Source: Mycolicibacterium komossense
GTDB lineage: Bacteria > Actinomycetota > Actinomycetes > Mycobacteriales > Mycobacteriaceae
NCBI RefSeq assembly: GCF_025822605.1
Contig: NZ_JACKTY010000009.1
Span: forward strand, 1 to 64,000
Reading direction: 5' to 3'
DNA: 64,000 nucleotides
A program made the position numbers and the translations under genes. The notes under the pieces were generated by a model. The model did not search any database and was not told where the DNA came from. It saw nothing but the letters and a program-made list of their open reading frames with translations. Shown in pieces: positions 48,114 to 60,493 of this stretch (its first letter is position 1; every line of letters begins with the position of its first letter).

Positions 48114-49640
48114 TCAGCGCTTGGAGCGCTGCCGGATCCGCGTTGTCAGTTCCTTTACATGGTCGAAGACCTCGCGGCGGTAAGCCATTTCGTTGAGGAT
48201 CTTCTTCTGTGCGTACATGACGGTCGTGTGGTCACGGCCGAATGCCTGGCCGATCTTCGGCAGCGACAGATCGGTGAGCTCGCGGCACAGATACATTGCG
48301 ATCTGGCGCGATTGTGCCAGCGCCCTGGTCTTACCGGGCCCGCGCAGCTCCTCGACGGTGGTCTCGAAGTATTCGGCGGTCGCGGCCATGATGGTCGCTG
48401 CGCTGATCTGCATGGTGCTGGCATCGGCGATGAGATCACGCAGCACGATCTCGGCCAGTGCCTTGTCGATCGGTGTCTTGTTCAGCGACGCGAAGGCGGT
48501 GACCCGGATGAGGGCACCCTCGAGCTCGCGGATGTTGCGTTCGATGCTGCTCGCGATGAGCTCGAGCACATCGGGAGGGACATCCAACCGCTCCATCTGA
48601 GCTTTCTTGCGCAGGATGGCAATTCGGGTTTCCAGCTCAGGGGGCTGGACGTCGGTGATCAGACCCCATTCGAAGCGGGTCCGCAGTCGATCCTCGAGCG
48701 TGGCCAGCTGTTTAGGCGGGCGGTCGGAGGAGATGACGATCTGCTTGTTCGCGTTGTGCAGGGTGTTGAAGGTGTGGAAGAACTCCTCCTGAATACCTTC
48801 CTTGCCCTCGATGAACTGGATGTCGTCGACCAGAAGGACGTCGATATCGCGATAGCTGCGCTTGAACGCGACCTTACGATCGTCGCGCAGAGAGTTGATG
48901 AAGTCGTTGGTGAACTCTTCGGTCGACACGTATTTGACACGCATCCCAGGGAAGAGTCGCTGGGCGTAATTGCCAGCTGCATGCAGTAGGTGCGTCTTAC
49001 CCAGTCCGGATTCACCCCAGATGAACAACGGGTTGTAGGCGCGGGCCGGAGCTTCGGCGATGGCCAGAGCCGCCGCATGGGCAAATCGGTTGGAGGCACC
49101 GATGACGAACGTGTCGAAGGTGTATCGGCGGTTGAGGCTGGTGCCCTCCGGCGCGGTGGCGCCCGCGGCCCGGCGGCGTTCGTTGAAATACGATGGCCAG
49201 CTCTCGTGGGCACTGGCCAGCGCCTCGCTGTCTTCGTCGACTTCGTCGGAGTCGTCATCGGTGAGTCCGTCGGTGAGCGCGGGGGAGATGGCGTTCGGCG
49301 GGTCGGCCGGGTCGTCATCACCGGGCGGTGCGATGCGCACCCCGAGTTCCACCCGTTGGCCGAGCCGTCGGCTGAGTGCGTCGGTGATCTGGATACGGAG
49401 ATGACGTTCGATCTCGTTCTGGACGAAGCTGCTCGGCACTGAGAGGAGAGCAAACCCCTCGACTATGGTCAGCGGCTTGACCAGTTTGAGCCACGCTCTT
49501 TGCTGAGGGGTCAGTGGTCGGTTGAGGGTGTCGCCATTGGTACCGACGGAATCGGGGAAGTTGGCACCCGGGTCGCCGTTGAGCTCGGATACGACATCGC
49601 TCCACATGGTGGCGAATGCGGAACCGGGATCATCAGTCAA
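48114..49640 (-). CDS. dnaA: Replication initiator DnaA (508 aa)
   Basis: Domain I is at the N-terminus (about 1-100, [21 protein letters not shown]). An acidic linker (about 110-155) is followed by the AAA+ domain with [16 protein letters not shown] (Walker A), [15 protein letters not shown] Walker B ([12 protein letters not shown]) and [16 protein letters not shown]. The C-terminal DNA-binding signature is [14 protein letters not shown]. It binds oriC boxes and melts DNA. The TTG start at 49640 follows AAGGGGATC and matches the TTG start of other mycobacterial dnaA genes. Confidence 0.97.
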   Translation of the reverse strand: MTDDPGSAFATMWSDVVSELNGDPGANFPDSVGTNGDTLNRPLTPQQRAWLKLVKPLTIVEGFALLSVPSSFVQNEIERHLRIQITDALSRRLGQRVELGVRIAPPGDDDPADPPNAISPALTDGLTDDDSDEVDEDSEALASAHESWPSYFNERRRAAGATAPEGTSLNRRYTFDTFVIGASNRFAHAAALAIAEAPARAYNPLFIWGESGLGKTHLLHAAGNYAQRLFPGMRVKYVSTEEFTNDFINSLRDDRKVAFKRSYRDIDVLLVDDIQFIEGKEGIQEEFFHTFNTLHNANKQIVISSDRPPKQLATLEDRLRTRFEWGLITDVQPPELETRIAILRKKAQMERLDVPPDVLELIASSIERNIRELEGALIRVTAFASLNKTPIDKALAEIVLRDLIADASTMQISAATIMAATAEYFETTVEELRGPGKTRALAQSRQIAMYLCRELTDLSLPKIGQAFGRDHTTVMYAQKKILNEMAYRREVFDHVKELTTRIRQRSKR

Positions 49641-50232
49641 CGACAGATCCCCTTTGTTGCGAGGTGTTGGTACGTGGCATCGGGGTGGGTACCGAGACGA
49701 ACATAGAGCGGGGCCAATCTGTCCACAAAGTTATCCACAGGTGTGGACAAGACAGTAGTCCTCGCGTGGGAGCGTACCGGCGACAGTATGCGAGGGCCCA
49801 GGATGTGCCCCCCGGCACCTGTGCTTCGTTGTCTGGGCCGTCCCGGTCGGAAACGGCATTGGCAGAAGCTAACAGTTTTATCTCGGAGTGCCAACCGTTC
49901 TGCAACATTCTCCGGCGGTTCCTGGCGACCTCTTGACATCACGTGACAGCTGTTACAGCAGTCAACATTTTCAGGTCCGTATCGTGGTGTTCGGTCGCCA
50001 TCGCGACGGGTTTGACCCAGCGAAGACACGTCAGTACCCTCGAGCAGTCGCCCGAACGTTGGCGATACGGCAGCGACCCGGGGGAACTACTGGATTTCCC
50101 GGCGAACTCAAGGGTTTTGACGCCGGTCAATAGCAAGACGCATGAGCTTACCAACGGTCATCGTGTCTGCCCGCGCACAGCGTAGATGTGCGTGGCGGAT
50201 GTGAAGGCCAGATGCAATGAGGAGAAATAGCC
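49641..50232. promoter_or_regulatory. dnaA/rpmH divergent promoter region with DnaA boxes
   Basis: Tight DnaA boxes lie at 49719-49727 (CTGTCCACA), 49731-49739 (TTATCCACA, consensus) and 49742-49750 (TGTGGACAA, inverted). They lie 79-110 bp upstream of the dnaA start, suited to autoregulation. The rest of this 590-bp interval drives dnaA leftward and rpmH rightward. No gene was found in it. Confidence 0.75.
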
Positions 50233-50376
50233 GTGGCCAAGGGCAAGCGGACCTTCCAGCCGAACAATCGGCGCCGTGCACGTGTGCATGGGTTCCGTCT
50301 GCGGATGCGCACCCGCGCCGGCCGCGCGATCGTCGCTGGGCGGCGCAACAAGGGCCGCCGCTCGCTGACTGCCTGA
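50233..50376 (+). CDS. rpmH: Ribosomal protein L34 (47 aa)
   Basis: GTG start with GGAG 8 nt upstream. The product [20 protein letters not shown], then [14 protein letters not shown] and [11 protein letters not shown], is a textbook bL34. It is a component of the large ribosomal subunit, first gene of the rpmH-rnpA-yidD-yidC-jag-rsmG cluster. Confidence 0.97.
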   Translation: MAKGKRTFQPNNRRRARVHGFRLRMRTRAGRAIVAGRRNKGRRSLTA

Positions 50377-50399
50377 TTTCATACAGGTAGTCTCCGACG

Positions 50400-50756
50400 T
50401 TGCTCGCAGCGCGGTACCGGATGACACGGTCCACCGAGTTCGCCGCGACGGTCAAGCATGGAGTGCGGGCTGCACAGCCCGATATCGTCGTGCATGTCCG
50501 CCGCGATGACGCCGACGCCGAAGGACCTCGGGTCGGTCTGGTGATCGCCAAGTCCGTCGGCACCGCCGTGCAGCGGCATCAAGTCGCGCGGCGGTTACGT
50601 CATGTGGCCAAGTCCTTGATCCCGGATCTGGACCCTCGCGATCGTGTGGTCATCCGCGCGCTACCCGGCAGCAGTGCTGCCGCGTCGACGCGGTTGGAAC
50701 AGCAACTGCGCAAGGGTGTCCGGCGATCCCACGACATCATGGCCGGCACCAGGTGA
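50400..50756 (+). CDS. rnpA: Ribonuclease P protein component (118 aa)
   Basis: [20 protein letters not shown] at the start and the RNR-type motif [14 protein letters not shown] identify RnpA. It assists RNase P RNA in 5' tRNA maturation. TTG start at 50400, 23 bp after rpmH. The stop overlaps the yidD GTG (GTGA). Confidence 0.93.
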   Translation: MLAARYRMTRSTEFAATVKHGVRAAQPDIVVHVRRDDADAEGPRVGLVIAKSVGTAVQRHQVARRLRHVAKSLIPDLDPRDRVVIRALPGSSAAASTRLEQQLRKGVRRSHDIMAGTR

Positions 50757-51070
50757 ACACCACCGACGGAACACCTGTGAAGGCCCGTCGCTCCGCTGCT
50801 GTCCGAGCTCTCGTCTTCGTTATCGAGTTCTATCGCAACGCCGTGTCGCCGCTGCGGCTGCCGACCTGTCGCTTCACCCCGACGTGTAGTCAGTATGCGG
50901 TCGAGGCTCTCACCGAATACGGGTTCGTGCGGGGGAGTTGGTTGTCCACCATCCGCCTGCTGAAGTGTGGTCCGTGGCATCGGGGAGGATGGGACCCGAT
51001 ACCCGAGCGCCCAGACCGACCTACCGACAGTGATGCCGCCAGCAGCGGCAGGAACGAGTCCTATGTTTAA
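50753..51070 (+). CDS. yidD: Membrane protein insertion efficiency factor YidD (105 aa)
   Basis: [32 protein letters not shown] and [16 protein letters not shown] are the YidD hallmark, including CRFxPTCS and the GG-D-P end. It sits at the membrane and aids YidC. It is coupled upstream to rnpA and overlaps yidC by 8 bp. Confidence 0.95.
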   Translation: MNTTDGTPVKARRSAAVRALVFVIEFYRNAVSPLRLPTCRFTPTCSQYAVEALTEYGFVRGSWLSTIRLLKCGPWHRGGWDPIPERPDRPTDSDAASSGRNESYV

Positions 51071-52133
51071 TTGGTTCAGCCTCGACATCATCTATTACCC
51101 GGTGTCGGCGATCATGTGGGTTTGGTACAAGGCATTCTCGTTCGTCCTTGGCCCCAGCAATTTCTTCGCCTGGGCGCTGTCGGTGATGTTCCTCGTGTTC
51201 ACGCTGCGTGCGATTCTCTACAAACCGTTCGTCAAGCAGATCCGCACCACTCGCCAGATGCAGGAGCTACAGCCTCAGATCAAGGCGTTGCAGAAGAAGT
51301 ACGGCAAGGACCGTCAGCGCATGGCGCTGGAGATGCAAAAGCTCCAGAAGGAACACGGGTTCAACCCGATCCTCGGCTGTCTGCCGATGCTGGCTCAGCT
51401 CCCGGTGTTCCTCGGTCTGTATCACGTGCTCCGCTCGTTTAACCGGACGCAGGGCGGCTTCGGTCAGCTGCACCTGTCGGTCGAGCAGAACCGCGCGACG
51501 GGCAACTACGTCTTCAGTGCGACCGACGTCGCGCACTTCCTGGACGCCAACTTCTTTGGTGCCCCTCTCGGCGCCAGCATGATCCAGACCACCGGCCTGG
51601 ATGCCTTCACCGATTTCAACCGTGCCGCGGTGATCGCCGTCGGTGTCCCGATCATGATCCTCGCGGGCGTCGCCACCTACTTCAACAGTCGGGCGTCGGT
51701 GGCCCGCCAAAGCCCGGAAGCCGCGGCCAATCCACAGACCGCGATGATGAACAAGCTCGCGCTGTATGTCTTTCCCCTCGGCGTCACCGTCGGTGGTCCA
51801 TTCCTCCCGCTGGCGATCATCCTGTACTGGTTCTCCAACAACATCTGGACCTTCGGTCAGCAGCACTACGTGTTCGGCAAGATCGAGAAGGAAGAAGAAG
51901 AGAAGAAGCAGGAGGCGATCGAACGCCGCTCTGCCAACGCGCCCGCGCCAGGTGTGAAGCCCACCAAGGCGAAGAAGCCGTTGACCAATGGTGCAACTCC
52001 CGAGCCCGCCCAGGAGGGTGTCGAGCTGACGGATTCTGCGGCCGAGGATACGGCTTCCGCGAACGGTCAGGCGCAGTCGACGCCGTCGGCAACGCCGCGG
52101 CCCGGTGCCAGGCCCAAGAAGCGAAAGCGCTGA
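51063..52133 (+). CDS. yidC: Membrane protein insertase YidC (356 aa)
   Basis: Oxa1/YidC core with five or so membrane helices: [41 protein letters not shown] with the hydrophilic-groove Arg, [21 protein letters not shown] and [19 protein letters not shown] charged C-terminal tail (KPTKAKK, KKRKR) binds ribosomes. It inserts and folds inner-membrane proteins with or without Sec. Confidence 0.95.
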   Translation: MFNWFSLDIIYYPVSAIMWVWYKAFSFVLGPSNFFAWALSVMFLVFTLRAILYKPFVKQIRTTRQMQELQPQIKALQKKYGKDRQRMALEMQKLQKEHGFNPILGCLPMLAQLPVFLGLYHVLRSFNRTQGGFGQLHLSVEQNRATGNYVFSATDVAHFLDANFFGAPLGASMIQTTGLDAFTDFNRAAVIAVGVPIMILAGVATYFNSRASVARQSPEAAANPQTAMMNKLALYVFPLGVTVGGPFLPLAIILYWFSNNIWTFGQQHYVFGKIEKEEEEKKQEAIERRSANAPAPGVKPTKAKKPLTNGATPEPAQEGVELTDSAAEDTASANGQAQSTPSATPRPGARPKKRKR

Positions 52134-52223
52134 TACTTGCCCGCCACCGATGCGGGCACCCGATGCGCGGTCTGTGAGCAGACCGGTATCTGAATCTAGA
52201 GGGATCGAGAGGGATACACAGCC

Positions 52224-52781
52224 ATGACGAATACCGATACCAGCGAGCAGACAATCGACGACGAGGCCGCGGTCACCGGCGACGGCGGGGCGGACGAAGC
52301 GACGACGAAGCCGGACTCCGAGGATCGGCTCGTTGCCGAGGGCGAGATCGCCGGTGACTATCTGGAAGAGCTGCTCGACCTGTTGGACTTCGACGGCGAT
52401 ATCGACCTTGATGTCGAGGGCAGCCGCGCCGTCGTCAGCATCGACGGCGGTGAGGATCTGGTGAAGCTCGTCGGGCGTAAGGGTGAGGTGCTCGACGCGT
52501 TGCAGGAACTGACCCGCCTGGCTGTCCACCAGAAGACTGGTGAACGGAGCCGGCTGATGCTGGACATCGCGGGCTGGCGTCGCCGCCGCCGTGACGAGCT
52601 GGCGGCACTGGGGGACAAGGTGTCACGCCGGGTCCTGGAGAGCGGACAGCGCGAGCAGCTGGCGCCCATGACACCGTTCGAGCGCAAGATCGTGCACGAC
52701 GCTGTGGCTGCCGTCGACGGGGTGCACAGCGAGAGCGAGGGCGTGGAGCCGGCGCGCCGCGTCGTCATCCTGCCCGACTGA
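52224..52781 (+). CDS. jag: KhpB/Jag RNA-binding protein, KH and R3H domains (185 aa)
   Basis: An acidic N-terminal extension is followed by a KH-like domain (LVKLVGRKGEVLDALQELTRLAV) and an R3H domain (ERKIVHDAVAAV...GVEPARRVVI). KhpB acts with KhpA as an RNA chaperone linked to cell-wall synthesis. The ATG has GAGAGGGAT upstream. Confidence 0.93.
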   Translation: MTNTDTSEQTIDDEAAVTGDGGADEATTKPDSEDRLVAEGEIAGDYLEELLDLLDFDGDIDLDVEGSRAVVSIDGGEDLVKLVGRKGEVLDALQELTRLAVHQKTGERSRLMLDIAGWRRRRRDELAALGDKVSRRVLESGQREQLAPMTPFERKIVHDAVAAVDGVHSESEGVEPARRVVILPD

Positions 52782-52808
52782 TCAAGAGTTACATCTGTGT
52801 AGTTCTAG

Positions 52809-54480
<1,672 letters not shown>

Positions 54481-54484
<4 letters not shown>

Positions 54485-55461
54485 GTCAGCCGACACGTCG
54501 TAAGGGCGGTCTGGGTCGCGGTCTGGGAGCTCTCATCCCCACGGGCCCAGCCAACGAAGAGTCGACGGGTTTCGGTCCGCGCATGGGAGCTGCCGCTACC
54601 GATGTCTTGATGGGTGGGCCGCCGGCACCCGTCAACGAGATGGGCGCGACCTACCGGGAGATCGATCCGAAGACCATCGAACCCAATCCGCGGCAGCCGC
54701 GCCAGGTTTTCGACGACGAAGCACTAGCCGAGCTGGTGCACTCGATCAAAGAGTTCGGGCTCATGCAGCCGATCGTGGTGCGGGCGATGCCCACCGAGCC
54801 GGGGGCGCCCCTGCGCTATCAACTGGTGATGGGGGAGCGACGCTGGCGCGCCGCCCAGGAAGCGGGGATGACCGCGATCCCGGCCATCGTCCGTGAGACC
54901 ACCGACGACAACCTGCTACGCGACGCGCTCCTGGAGAACATTCACCGGGCGCAGCTGAACCCGTTGGAAGAAGCGGCAGCCTATCAGCAGCTGCTCGACG
55001 AGTTCGGAGTCACCCACGATGAACTCGCTTCTCGTATCGGTCGGTCGCGACCGCTGATCAGTAACATGATCCGACTGCTGCGACTGCCGGTACCGGTCCA
55101 GCGCCGGGTGGCCGCGGGTGTGCTGTCAGCGGGCCATGCCAGGGCGCTTCTCGCTCTGGAAGCTGGGGCGGAGGCCCAGGAAGAGCTCGCGGCCCGCATC
55201 GTTGCCGAGGGTTTGTCGGTCCGTGCCACCGAGGAGGCGGTGACACTGGCGAACCGCGAGACGGTACCCGCACCGACCGCTCCTCGTCGTAAACCGATCC
55301 AAATGCCTGGCCTGCAGGACGTTGCTGAGAGGCTGTCCGGTGCCTTCGACACCCGGGTGACTGTGAGTCTTGGCAAACGTAAAGGCAAGATCGTGGTCGA
55401 GTTCGGGTCCGTGGACGACCTGCAGAGAATCGTCGACATGATGGACACTTCGGGCCAGTAA
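54481..55461 (+). CDS. parB: Chromosome partitioning protein ParB (326 aa)
   Basis: The N-terminal [14 protein letters not shown] is the ParA-interacting region. The CTPase/clamp motifs [32 protein letters not shown] and [14 protein letters not shown] are followed by a helix-turn-helix ([24 protein letters not shown]) and a C-terminal dimer domain. It loads on parS and slides as a clamp. Coupled to parA by ATGA. Confidence 0.96.
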
Positions 55462-55709
55462 AACCGACACCCACTGATACCCGGCAGTTACGTCACTGTG
55501 ACAGCTACGTCGCCCACGCCGGCTCCAGCGTGCAAACATGTTGTGTGGCAGCATAATTGGAAATCAGCGTGCGGGACGGGGACCGGCTGGGTTCCAGCCG
55601 GCGGACTCGGCACCAAAATCGGTGATAGTCGTCTGGACACCGGTCACGACTCTCCTATCCTGGAGGGGCTGCCGCGCACGACGGCACCATACGAAGGACC
55701 GGGAATCTA

Positions 55710-56456
55710 GTGTCTGCTCGAATCACGCCGCTGAGGCTCGAAGCGTTCGAACAGCTGCCGAAGCACGCGCGCCGGTGCGTGTTCTGGGAAGTCGATCCGG
55801 CGATCGTTGGAAGCGATGATCACCTCGCCGACCCCGAGTTCGAAAAAGAAGCGTGGCTGTCGATGGTGATGTTGGAGTGGGGATCGTGCGGGCAGGTTGC
55901 GAGCCTGCCCGCGGCCGAGGACACCGCCAGTGACGCACAGTGCCAGGGTTATGTGCTCTACGCGCCGCCGCATGCCGTCCCGCGAGCGCAGCGATTTCCC
56001 ACCGCGCCCGTGAGCGCCGATGCAGTTCTGCTGACCTCGATGGGTGTGGAACCGGGCCAGGCTGCCGACGGACTCCCCAACAGTTTGATCGCCCAGGTGG
56101 TTGCGGAGCTGGTTCGTCGCGGAGTCCGCGCATTGGAGGCCTTCGGTCGAACCGCGGAATCGACGGAACTCCTCGACCCGGCGACGGCGGACCCGGAGCT
56201 GTTCTCCGCGGTGGACGCGTTGGGGGACTGTTCCTTCGACCAGTGCATGATCGAGGCCGAGTTTCTCCAGGAGGTGGGCTTCGTCGTCGTAGCGCCGCAC
56301 CGGTACTTTCCGCGACTGCGGCTCGAGCTCAACAAAGGGCTGGGCTGGAAGGCTGAAGTCGAAGAGGCGTTGGAGCGACTGTTGGAAAGTGCTCAACTGC
56401 AGCAGACGGCGGGGGCTGAACTGGCCGGAGCCAGCGCCCGCGTCAGGAACTGCTGA
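55710..56456 (+). CDS. GNAT-like protein next to parB (248 aa)
   Basis: The conserved mycobacterial gene Rv3916c-like lies between parB and cwlM. Stretches such as VFWEVDPA, EKEAWLSMVMLEWGSCGQVA, QGYVLYAPP and GVRALEAFGR suggest an acetyltransferase-like fold, but the pyrophosphate loop is weak. GTG start at 55710. It is convergent with cwlM, overlapping 14 bp. The preceding 248 bp (55462-55709) hold only its promoter. Confidence 0.75.
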   Translation: MSARITPLRLEAFEQLPKHARRCVFWEVDPAIVGSDDHLADPEFEKEAWLSMVMLEWGSCGQVASLPAAEDTASDAQCQGYVLYAPPHAVPRAQRFPTAPVSADAVLLTSMGVEPGQAADGLPNSLIAQVVAELVRRGVRALEAFGRTAESTELLDPATADPELFSAVDALGDCSFDQCMIEAEFLQEVGFVVVAPHRYFPRLRLELNKGLGWKAEVEEALERLLESAQLQQTAGAELAGASARVRNC

Positions 56457-57672
56457 GGCGGCCGGCGGCCTGCTGTTCCACGGACAGCTCGTGGGCGAGT
56501 AGCTCCGCGAAAGTGAAGGTGCCGGTGGGCCGATCGTTCTTGCCCAACAGGTAGAGCCGCTTGACCGCCGCCAGGATGCCCTCGGCGATGGCGTCGCGTG
56601 TCTGTGTCGAAACCAGCATGGCGCGGTCGCGGGGATTTGTGATGTAGCCGATATCCACCTGCACGGTCGGCATCCGGGTCAAGCGGAGCAGATCCCAGGT
56701 TCGGCCGTGCGTGCGGCAGTCGCGTAAACCAGTGCGCGCCACTACTTCTCGCTGAATGAAGTCGGCGAGATTGCGGCCGATGGTGGAGACGGAGCCGTGT
56801 GAGTTGCCGAAGTGGAACGATGCCACCCCGTTGGCCGCCGGACTGGCCTGAGTGGCGCAGCGCAGACTGATCATCAGGTCGGCGCCGACCGTGTTGGCGG
56901 TGGCGGCGCGCTCCGAATCATGGGGGCTACGGTTGGCGGGCCGCGACAGGAAGGTTTCCATACCGACCGCCGTCATCCGGCCTTCGAGCCGACTTGCCAA
57001 GTCCCACAACACGTCTGCCTCGCTGATTGGGCCAGCTGGACCGTGTGTGATCAGCCCGTGATCGTTGCCGCCACGACCCGGATCGATGATGATCCGTTTA
57101 CCGGACAGCTTGGGCCCGGACCGGCGGACCAGCTCCTCCTCGCGAATCGCGTGCGGCGAGCCGCCGGTCACCCGAGAGCCGAGAAAGTACAAGGAGCGCA
57201 ACGTTTCTGGGCCGCAGATGCCGTCCGAGGACAACCCGTACTCCCGCTGATAGGACATCAGCGCGTTGTGGGTCTGCAACCCGAAGTGACCGTCGACCAT
57301 GCCGGTATAGAAACCAAGGTCCTGCAGGCGCGCCTGCAGCGTCGCGACGTCGTCGCCGTACATCGGGGCACCGAACTGGTGATTGAGGGCCCGTGCCCCC
57401 AGCCGGTAAGAGGCCTCACGCAACGCGCGATAGGTGGCCTCACCGACGATCCCGTCGACCAGTAGGCCACGACGCTGCTGGAATGCCCGGACGGCCTCGT
57501 CGAGGTCGGCGTCGAAAACATCTGCGGCGACGTGCCTGCCAGTGCTCAGATCGTCGTCGGAACCTGCGACCAGACCCAATGCGGCCAAGGCGGCCCTGAT
57601 CTCAGCAACCGCACTGGCACGGACACCGAGACGCAGTGCGTCTCCGGGATCTCCGGGGTGCGGACTCGACAT
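56443..57672 (-). CDS. cwlM: CwlM, amidase-like peptidoglycan regulator (409 aa)
   Basis: Two peptidoglycan-binding-like domains (about 15-80 and 95-170; AFQQRRGLLVDGIVGEATYRAL, DLGFYTGMVDGHFGLQTHNALM) precede an AmiC-type N-acetylmuramoyl-L-alanine amidase fold (IIIDPGRGGNDHG, DLMISLRCATQ, VQVDIGYITNPRDRAML). In mycobacteria the protein is cytosolic. It is phosphorylated by PknB and activates MurA. It carries no signal peptide here, consistent with that. Confidence 0.92.
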   Translation of the reverse strand: MSSPHPGDPGDALRLGVRASAVAEIRAALAALGLVAGSDDDLSTGRHVAADVFDADLDEAVRAFQQRRGLLVDGIVGEATYRALREASYRLGARALNHQFGAPMYGDDVATLQARLQDLGFYTGMVDGHFGLQTHNALMSYQREYGLSSDGICGPETLRSLYFLGSRVTGGSPHAIREEELVRRSGPKLSGKRIIIDPGRGGNDHGLITHGPAGPISEADVLWDLASRLEGRMTAVGMETFLSRPANRSPHDSERAATANTVGADLMISLRCATQASPAANGVASFHFGNSHGSVSTIGRNLADFIQREVVARTGLRDCRTHGRTWDLLRLTRMPTVQVDIGYITNPRDRAMLVSTQTRDAIAEGILAAVKRLYLLGKNDRPTGTFTFAELLAHELSVEQQAAGRLSSS

Positions 57673-57855
57673 AACAGGGCCCTTCGGTCACGTGGTCGAC
57701 TGCCGGTAACGGCTAGCAGACTGGCAGTATTGTCGCAGACCGCATCCCGGATTGAGAAAACGCCAGGCAAGCATCCCGGCGGATTCTCAGCAAGTCGGAA
57801 TCGGCCGCCGACCTTCTGTCCAGGTGTTTTGGGTCAGTTCGTCCGGCTGGAGCCC

Positions 57856-58194
57856 TCAGTTCACGTCGTCGGCGAGTTCGCGCAGGAGCGCAGCCTTCCC
57901 TTTGGCTCCGACGATCCGCTTCACAGGCTTGCCGTCCTTGAACAAGATCATGGTGGGGATGGAGACCACCTGGAAGTCGCGTGCGGTGTTCGGATTCGCG
58001 TCGACATCGAGCTTGGCGACCGTCAGTTGGCCCGACTTCTCGGTGGCGATCTCCTCCAGCACGGGTGCGACCATGCGGCACGGACCGCACCAGGTAGCCC
58101 AAAAGTCAACCAGCACAGGCGTACTGCTCGACAGCACATCCTCGGAGAACGAATCGTCAGAGACGACGACGGTGGCGTGCTCGGTGTTGGTCAT
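57856..58194 (-). CDS. trxA: Thioredoxin (112 aa)
   Basis: The active site is WCGPC in [22 protein letters not shown], with cis-Pro in [12 protein letters not shown]. It reduces protein disulfides. The start ATG overlaps the trxB stop (ATGA), so reductase and thioredoxin are made together. Confidence 0.97.
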   Translation of the reverse strand: MTNTEHATVVVSDDSFSEDVLSSSTPVLVDFWATWCGPCRMVAPVLEEIATEKSGQLTVAKLDVDANPNTARDFQVVSIPTMILFKDGKPVKRIVGAKGKAALLRELADDVN

Positions 58195-59189
58195 TGCTTG
58201 GCCCCAATCAGGTCGGAGATGGTTGTCTGGTCGGCAGGTGCAGTGTGCTCGTCGTCACGATCGGCAAGCCAGCGCTCGGCGTCGATGGCCGCCGAGCAAC
58301 CCATACCCGCGGCGGTGATCGCCTGTCGGTAGGTGTGGTCGACCAGGTCGCCGGCGGCGAACACACCGTCCACGGAGGTCGCCGTCGAACCGCGCTGCAC
58401 GACGACGTAGCCCTCGGCATCGAGTTCGACGATGTCACGGACCAGCGCGGAGCGCGGATCATGGCCGATGGCGACGAAGACACCCGTCACGGGGAGCGTG
58501 GAGTCGGCGCCGGTCTCGGTGCTGTGCACCCGCAGACCGGTCACGGTGCCGTCGCCTTCGACAGCCACCACCTGGGTGTTCAGCAGGAAGGTGATCTTGT
58601 CGTTGGCGCGAGCCCGCTCGAGCATGATCTTGGATGCCCGGAACTCTTCGCGCCGGTGCACGATCGTCACGCTGCGCGCGAATCGGGTGAGGAAGGTCGC
58701 TTCCTCCATGGCGGAGTCACCGCCGCCGATCACCGCGATGTCCTGGTCCTTGAAGAAGAAGCCGTCGCAGGTGGCACAGGCGCTGACACCGCGGCCGAGC
58801 AGCTCCTGCTCACCGGGGACGCCCAGATAGCGGGCGGCGGCACCCATCGCGAGGATGATCGCGCGCGCGGAAAAGGTCTCGCCACCGGAGGTGGTGACGG
58901 TCTTGACGGGGCCGGTCAGCGAGACCGCCTCGATGTCTTCCATCTGCAGGTCGGCCCCGAAGCGCAGCGCCTGCTCCCGCATCTCGTCCATCAGTTCAGG
59001 ACCGGTGATGCCCGACTTGAAACCGGGATAGTTCTCCACCTCGGTGGTGGTCATCAGCGCGCCGCCGAACGCCGTGCCCTCGAACACCACAGGTGCGAGC
59101 TCGGCACGGGCGGCGTAGATGGCCGCGGTGTATCCAGCGGGACCGGAGCCGATCACGATGACGTCGTGAACGTTCGTTGAGGCGGTCAT
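58191..59189 (-). CDS. trxB: Thioredoxin reductase (332 aa)
   Basis: FAD motif [18 protein letters not shown], redox CATC in [20 protein letters not shown] motif [12 protein letters not shown] and C-terminal FAD contact [21 protein letters not shown]. It reduces TrxA with NADPH. A spacer of about 130 bp separates it from rsmA. Confidence 0.97.
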   Translation of the reverse strand: MTASTNVHDVIVIGSGPAGYTAAIYAARAELAPVVFEGTAFGGALMTTTEVENYPGFKSGITGPELMDEMREQALRFGADLQMEDIEAVSLTGPVKTVTTSGGETFSARAIILAMGAAARYLGVPGEQELLGRGVSACATCDGFFFKDQDIAVIGGGDSAMEEATFLTRFARSVTIVHRREEFRASKIMLERARANDKITFLLNTQVVAVEGDGTVTGLRVHSTETGADSTLPVTGVFVAIGHDPRSALVRDIVELDAEGYVVVQRGSTATSVDGVFAAGDLVDHTYRQAITAAGMGCSAAIDAERWLADRDDEHTAPADQTTISDLIGAKQ

Positions 59190-59316
59190 GCGGGCCTTTC
59201 TGTGCTTGCCGTAGCGGGCAGTACGCTGCCTTCGCCGGCAGAGTTGTCAACACCAGGGTAGGCCCGGCTGTTCCCTGTGGCGTCCCGGCGGGGTGCTCTG
59301 GATGCGCCGCGTCGCA

Positions 59317-59871
59317 TCACGGCCGGGGCACCGCGGTGTCGGCGAGCAGCCCGGTGCCCGCTGAGCTGCAATTCGGCGCCACCGCCAGCGCGGTCAGCAT
59401 GGCCGGGGAGTCTCCTTCCAACACCAACAGCACCCCGGGCCGGTTGTTGATCTGCACCGGGGTGGCACCCAGGATCGTCGTCGTGCCGGGATATCCCAGG
59501 CCGGTCAGACACGAGGCGCGGCGGGCGGGCTCGCCGAGCGCACCGAAATCGGGCGGTTCGCCCAGCAGGCCGGCGATCTGGGGGGCGGAGAGCGGGACGG
59601 CCGCCGGCGGCACGCTGACCGTGATGAAGTTTGCCGTGGTGACGGTGCTGGTCATCGCGGCCGGGGAGCGCACGAGCGCGGCGGTGCCCACCCCGATGGC
59701 CGCGACCACCGCCGCCAGCCCGGTGATGGCGGCGATAAGGCGTAGCCGGCGATCGCCCGGGCGCACCGAGTGCGTGGCGCCGGCGGGCGGTTCGATCACC
59801 TGATGCCCGCCGGCGGGGTCGGGTGGACTGTTTACCACTGCGCCAGTGTGCGGGATGGCCGCGGCGGTCAC
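59317..59871 (-). CDS. rsmA: Anti-sigma-M factor RsmA (184 aa)
   Basis: A short cytosolic N-terminus and one membrane helix (LIAAITGLAAVVAAIGVGTAALV) lead to an extracytoplasmic domain with two cysteines (RRASCLTGLGYPG, VAPNCSSAG). It sits directly after sigM with an ATGA overlap, the place of the SigM anti-sigma factor (Rv3912-like). The cytosolic segment is short and lacks a ZAS motif. Confidence 0.85.
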   Translation of the reverse strand: MTAAAIPHTGAVVNSPPDPAGGHQVIEPPAGATHSVRPGDRRLRLIAAITGLAAVVAAIGVGTAALVRSPAAMTSTVTTANFITVSVPPAAVPLSAPQIAGLLGEPPDFGALGEPARRASCLTGLGYPGTTTILGATPVQINNRPGVLLVLEGDSPAMLTALAVAPNCSSAGTGLLADTAVPRP

Positions 59872-60473
59872 GCGCAGTCCTGATATCGCAGCTCCACCGC
59901 CAGCCGGGCGCGGCCCCTGGCGCAGCGGCTTTTCACGGTGCCCTCGGCGATACCAAGCAGTCGGGCGGCCTCGGCCACCGAATAGCCCTGCATGTCGACG
60001 GCCACCACTGCGGCGCGCTGATCGTGGGTCAACCGGCGCAGAGCGTGATGCACCACGATCGTCGTTTCCACCTGGGCCGTCCGATCGCTGATGGGATGGG
60101 CTGCGAGAGCCGAGGAGGCATCCAGAGCGACGGTCGGGTGATTGCGGTGCCGGCGCAACCGGTCCAGACAGGCGTTGACGACAATGCGGTGCAGCCAGCT
60201 GCTGACGGCGGCATGGTGCCGGAAGGTCGCGGCGCCGCGGTGCGCCGCCAGCAGCGCTTCCTGTAGTGCGTCGGCGGCGTCCTCGGGGCAGCCGCAGCGC
60301 AGCGTCGCCAGCCGGTACAGCTGCCGGTAGTGCCTGCCGATGAGTTCCTCGAAGGCGTACAGATCGCCGGCGACGTGCGCGGCCAGCAGCTCGGCGTCGG
60401 TACGTTCCGCGGTGTCAGCCCGCCCCGTGATGACCACGAGCCGGACAGTAACCAGAGCACCGGCCGGGGGCAC
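59868..60473 (-). CDS. sigM: ECF RNA polymerase sigma factor SigM (201 aa)
   Basis: Region 2 (AFEELIGRHYRQLYRLATLR, DALQEALLAAHRGAATFR, WLHRIVVNACLDRLRRHR) and region 4 (LTHDQRAAVVAVDMQGYSVAEAARLLGIAEGTVKSRCARGRARLA) are complete. It controls, among others, Esx-type secretion genes in mycobacteria. Several GTG/ATG starts are possible in the first 20 codons. Confidence 0.93.
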   Translation of the reverse strand: MPPAGALVTVRLVVITGRADTAERTDAELLAAHVAGDLYAFEELIGRHYRQLYRLATLRCGCPEDAADALQEALLAAHRGAATFRHHAAVSSWLHRIVVNACLDRLRRHRNHPTVALDASSALAAHPISDRTAQVETTIVVHHALRRLTHDQRAAVVAVDMQGYSVAEAARLLGIAEGTVKSRCARGRARLAVELRYQDCA

Positions 60474-60493
60474 TTCACCCGCGGGCAGGGTTG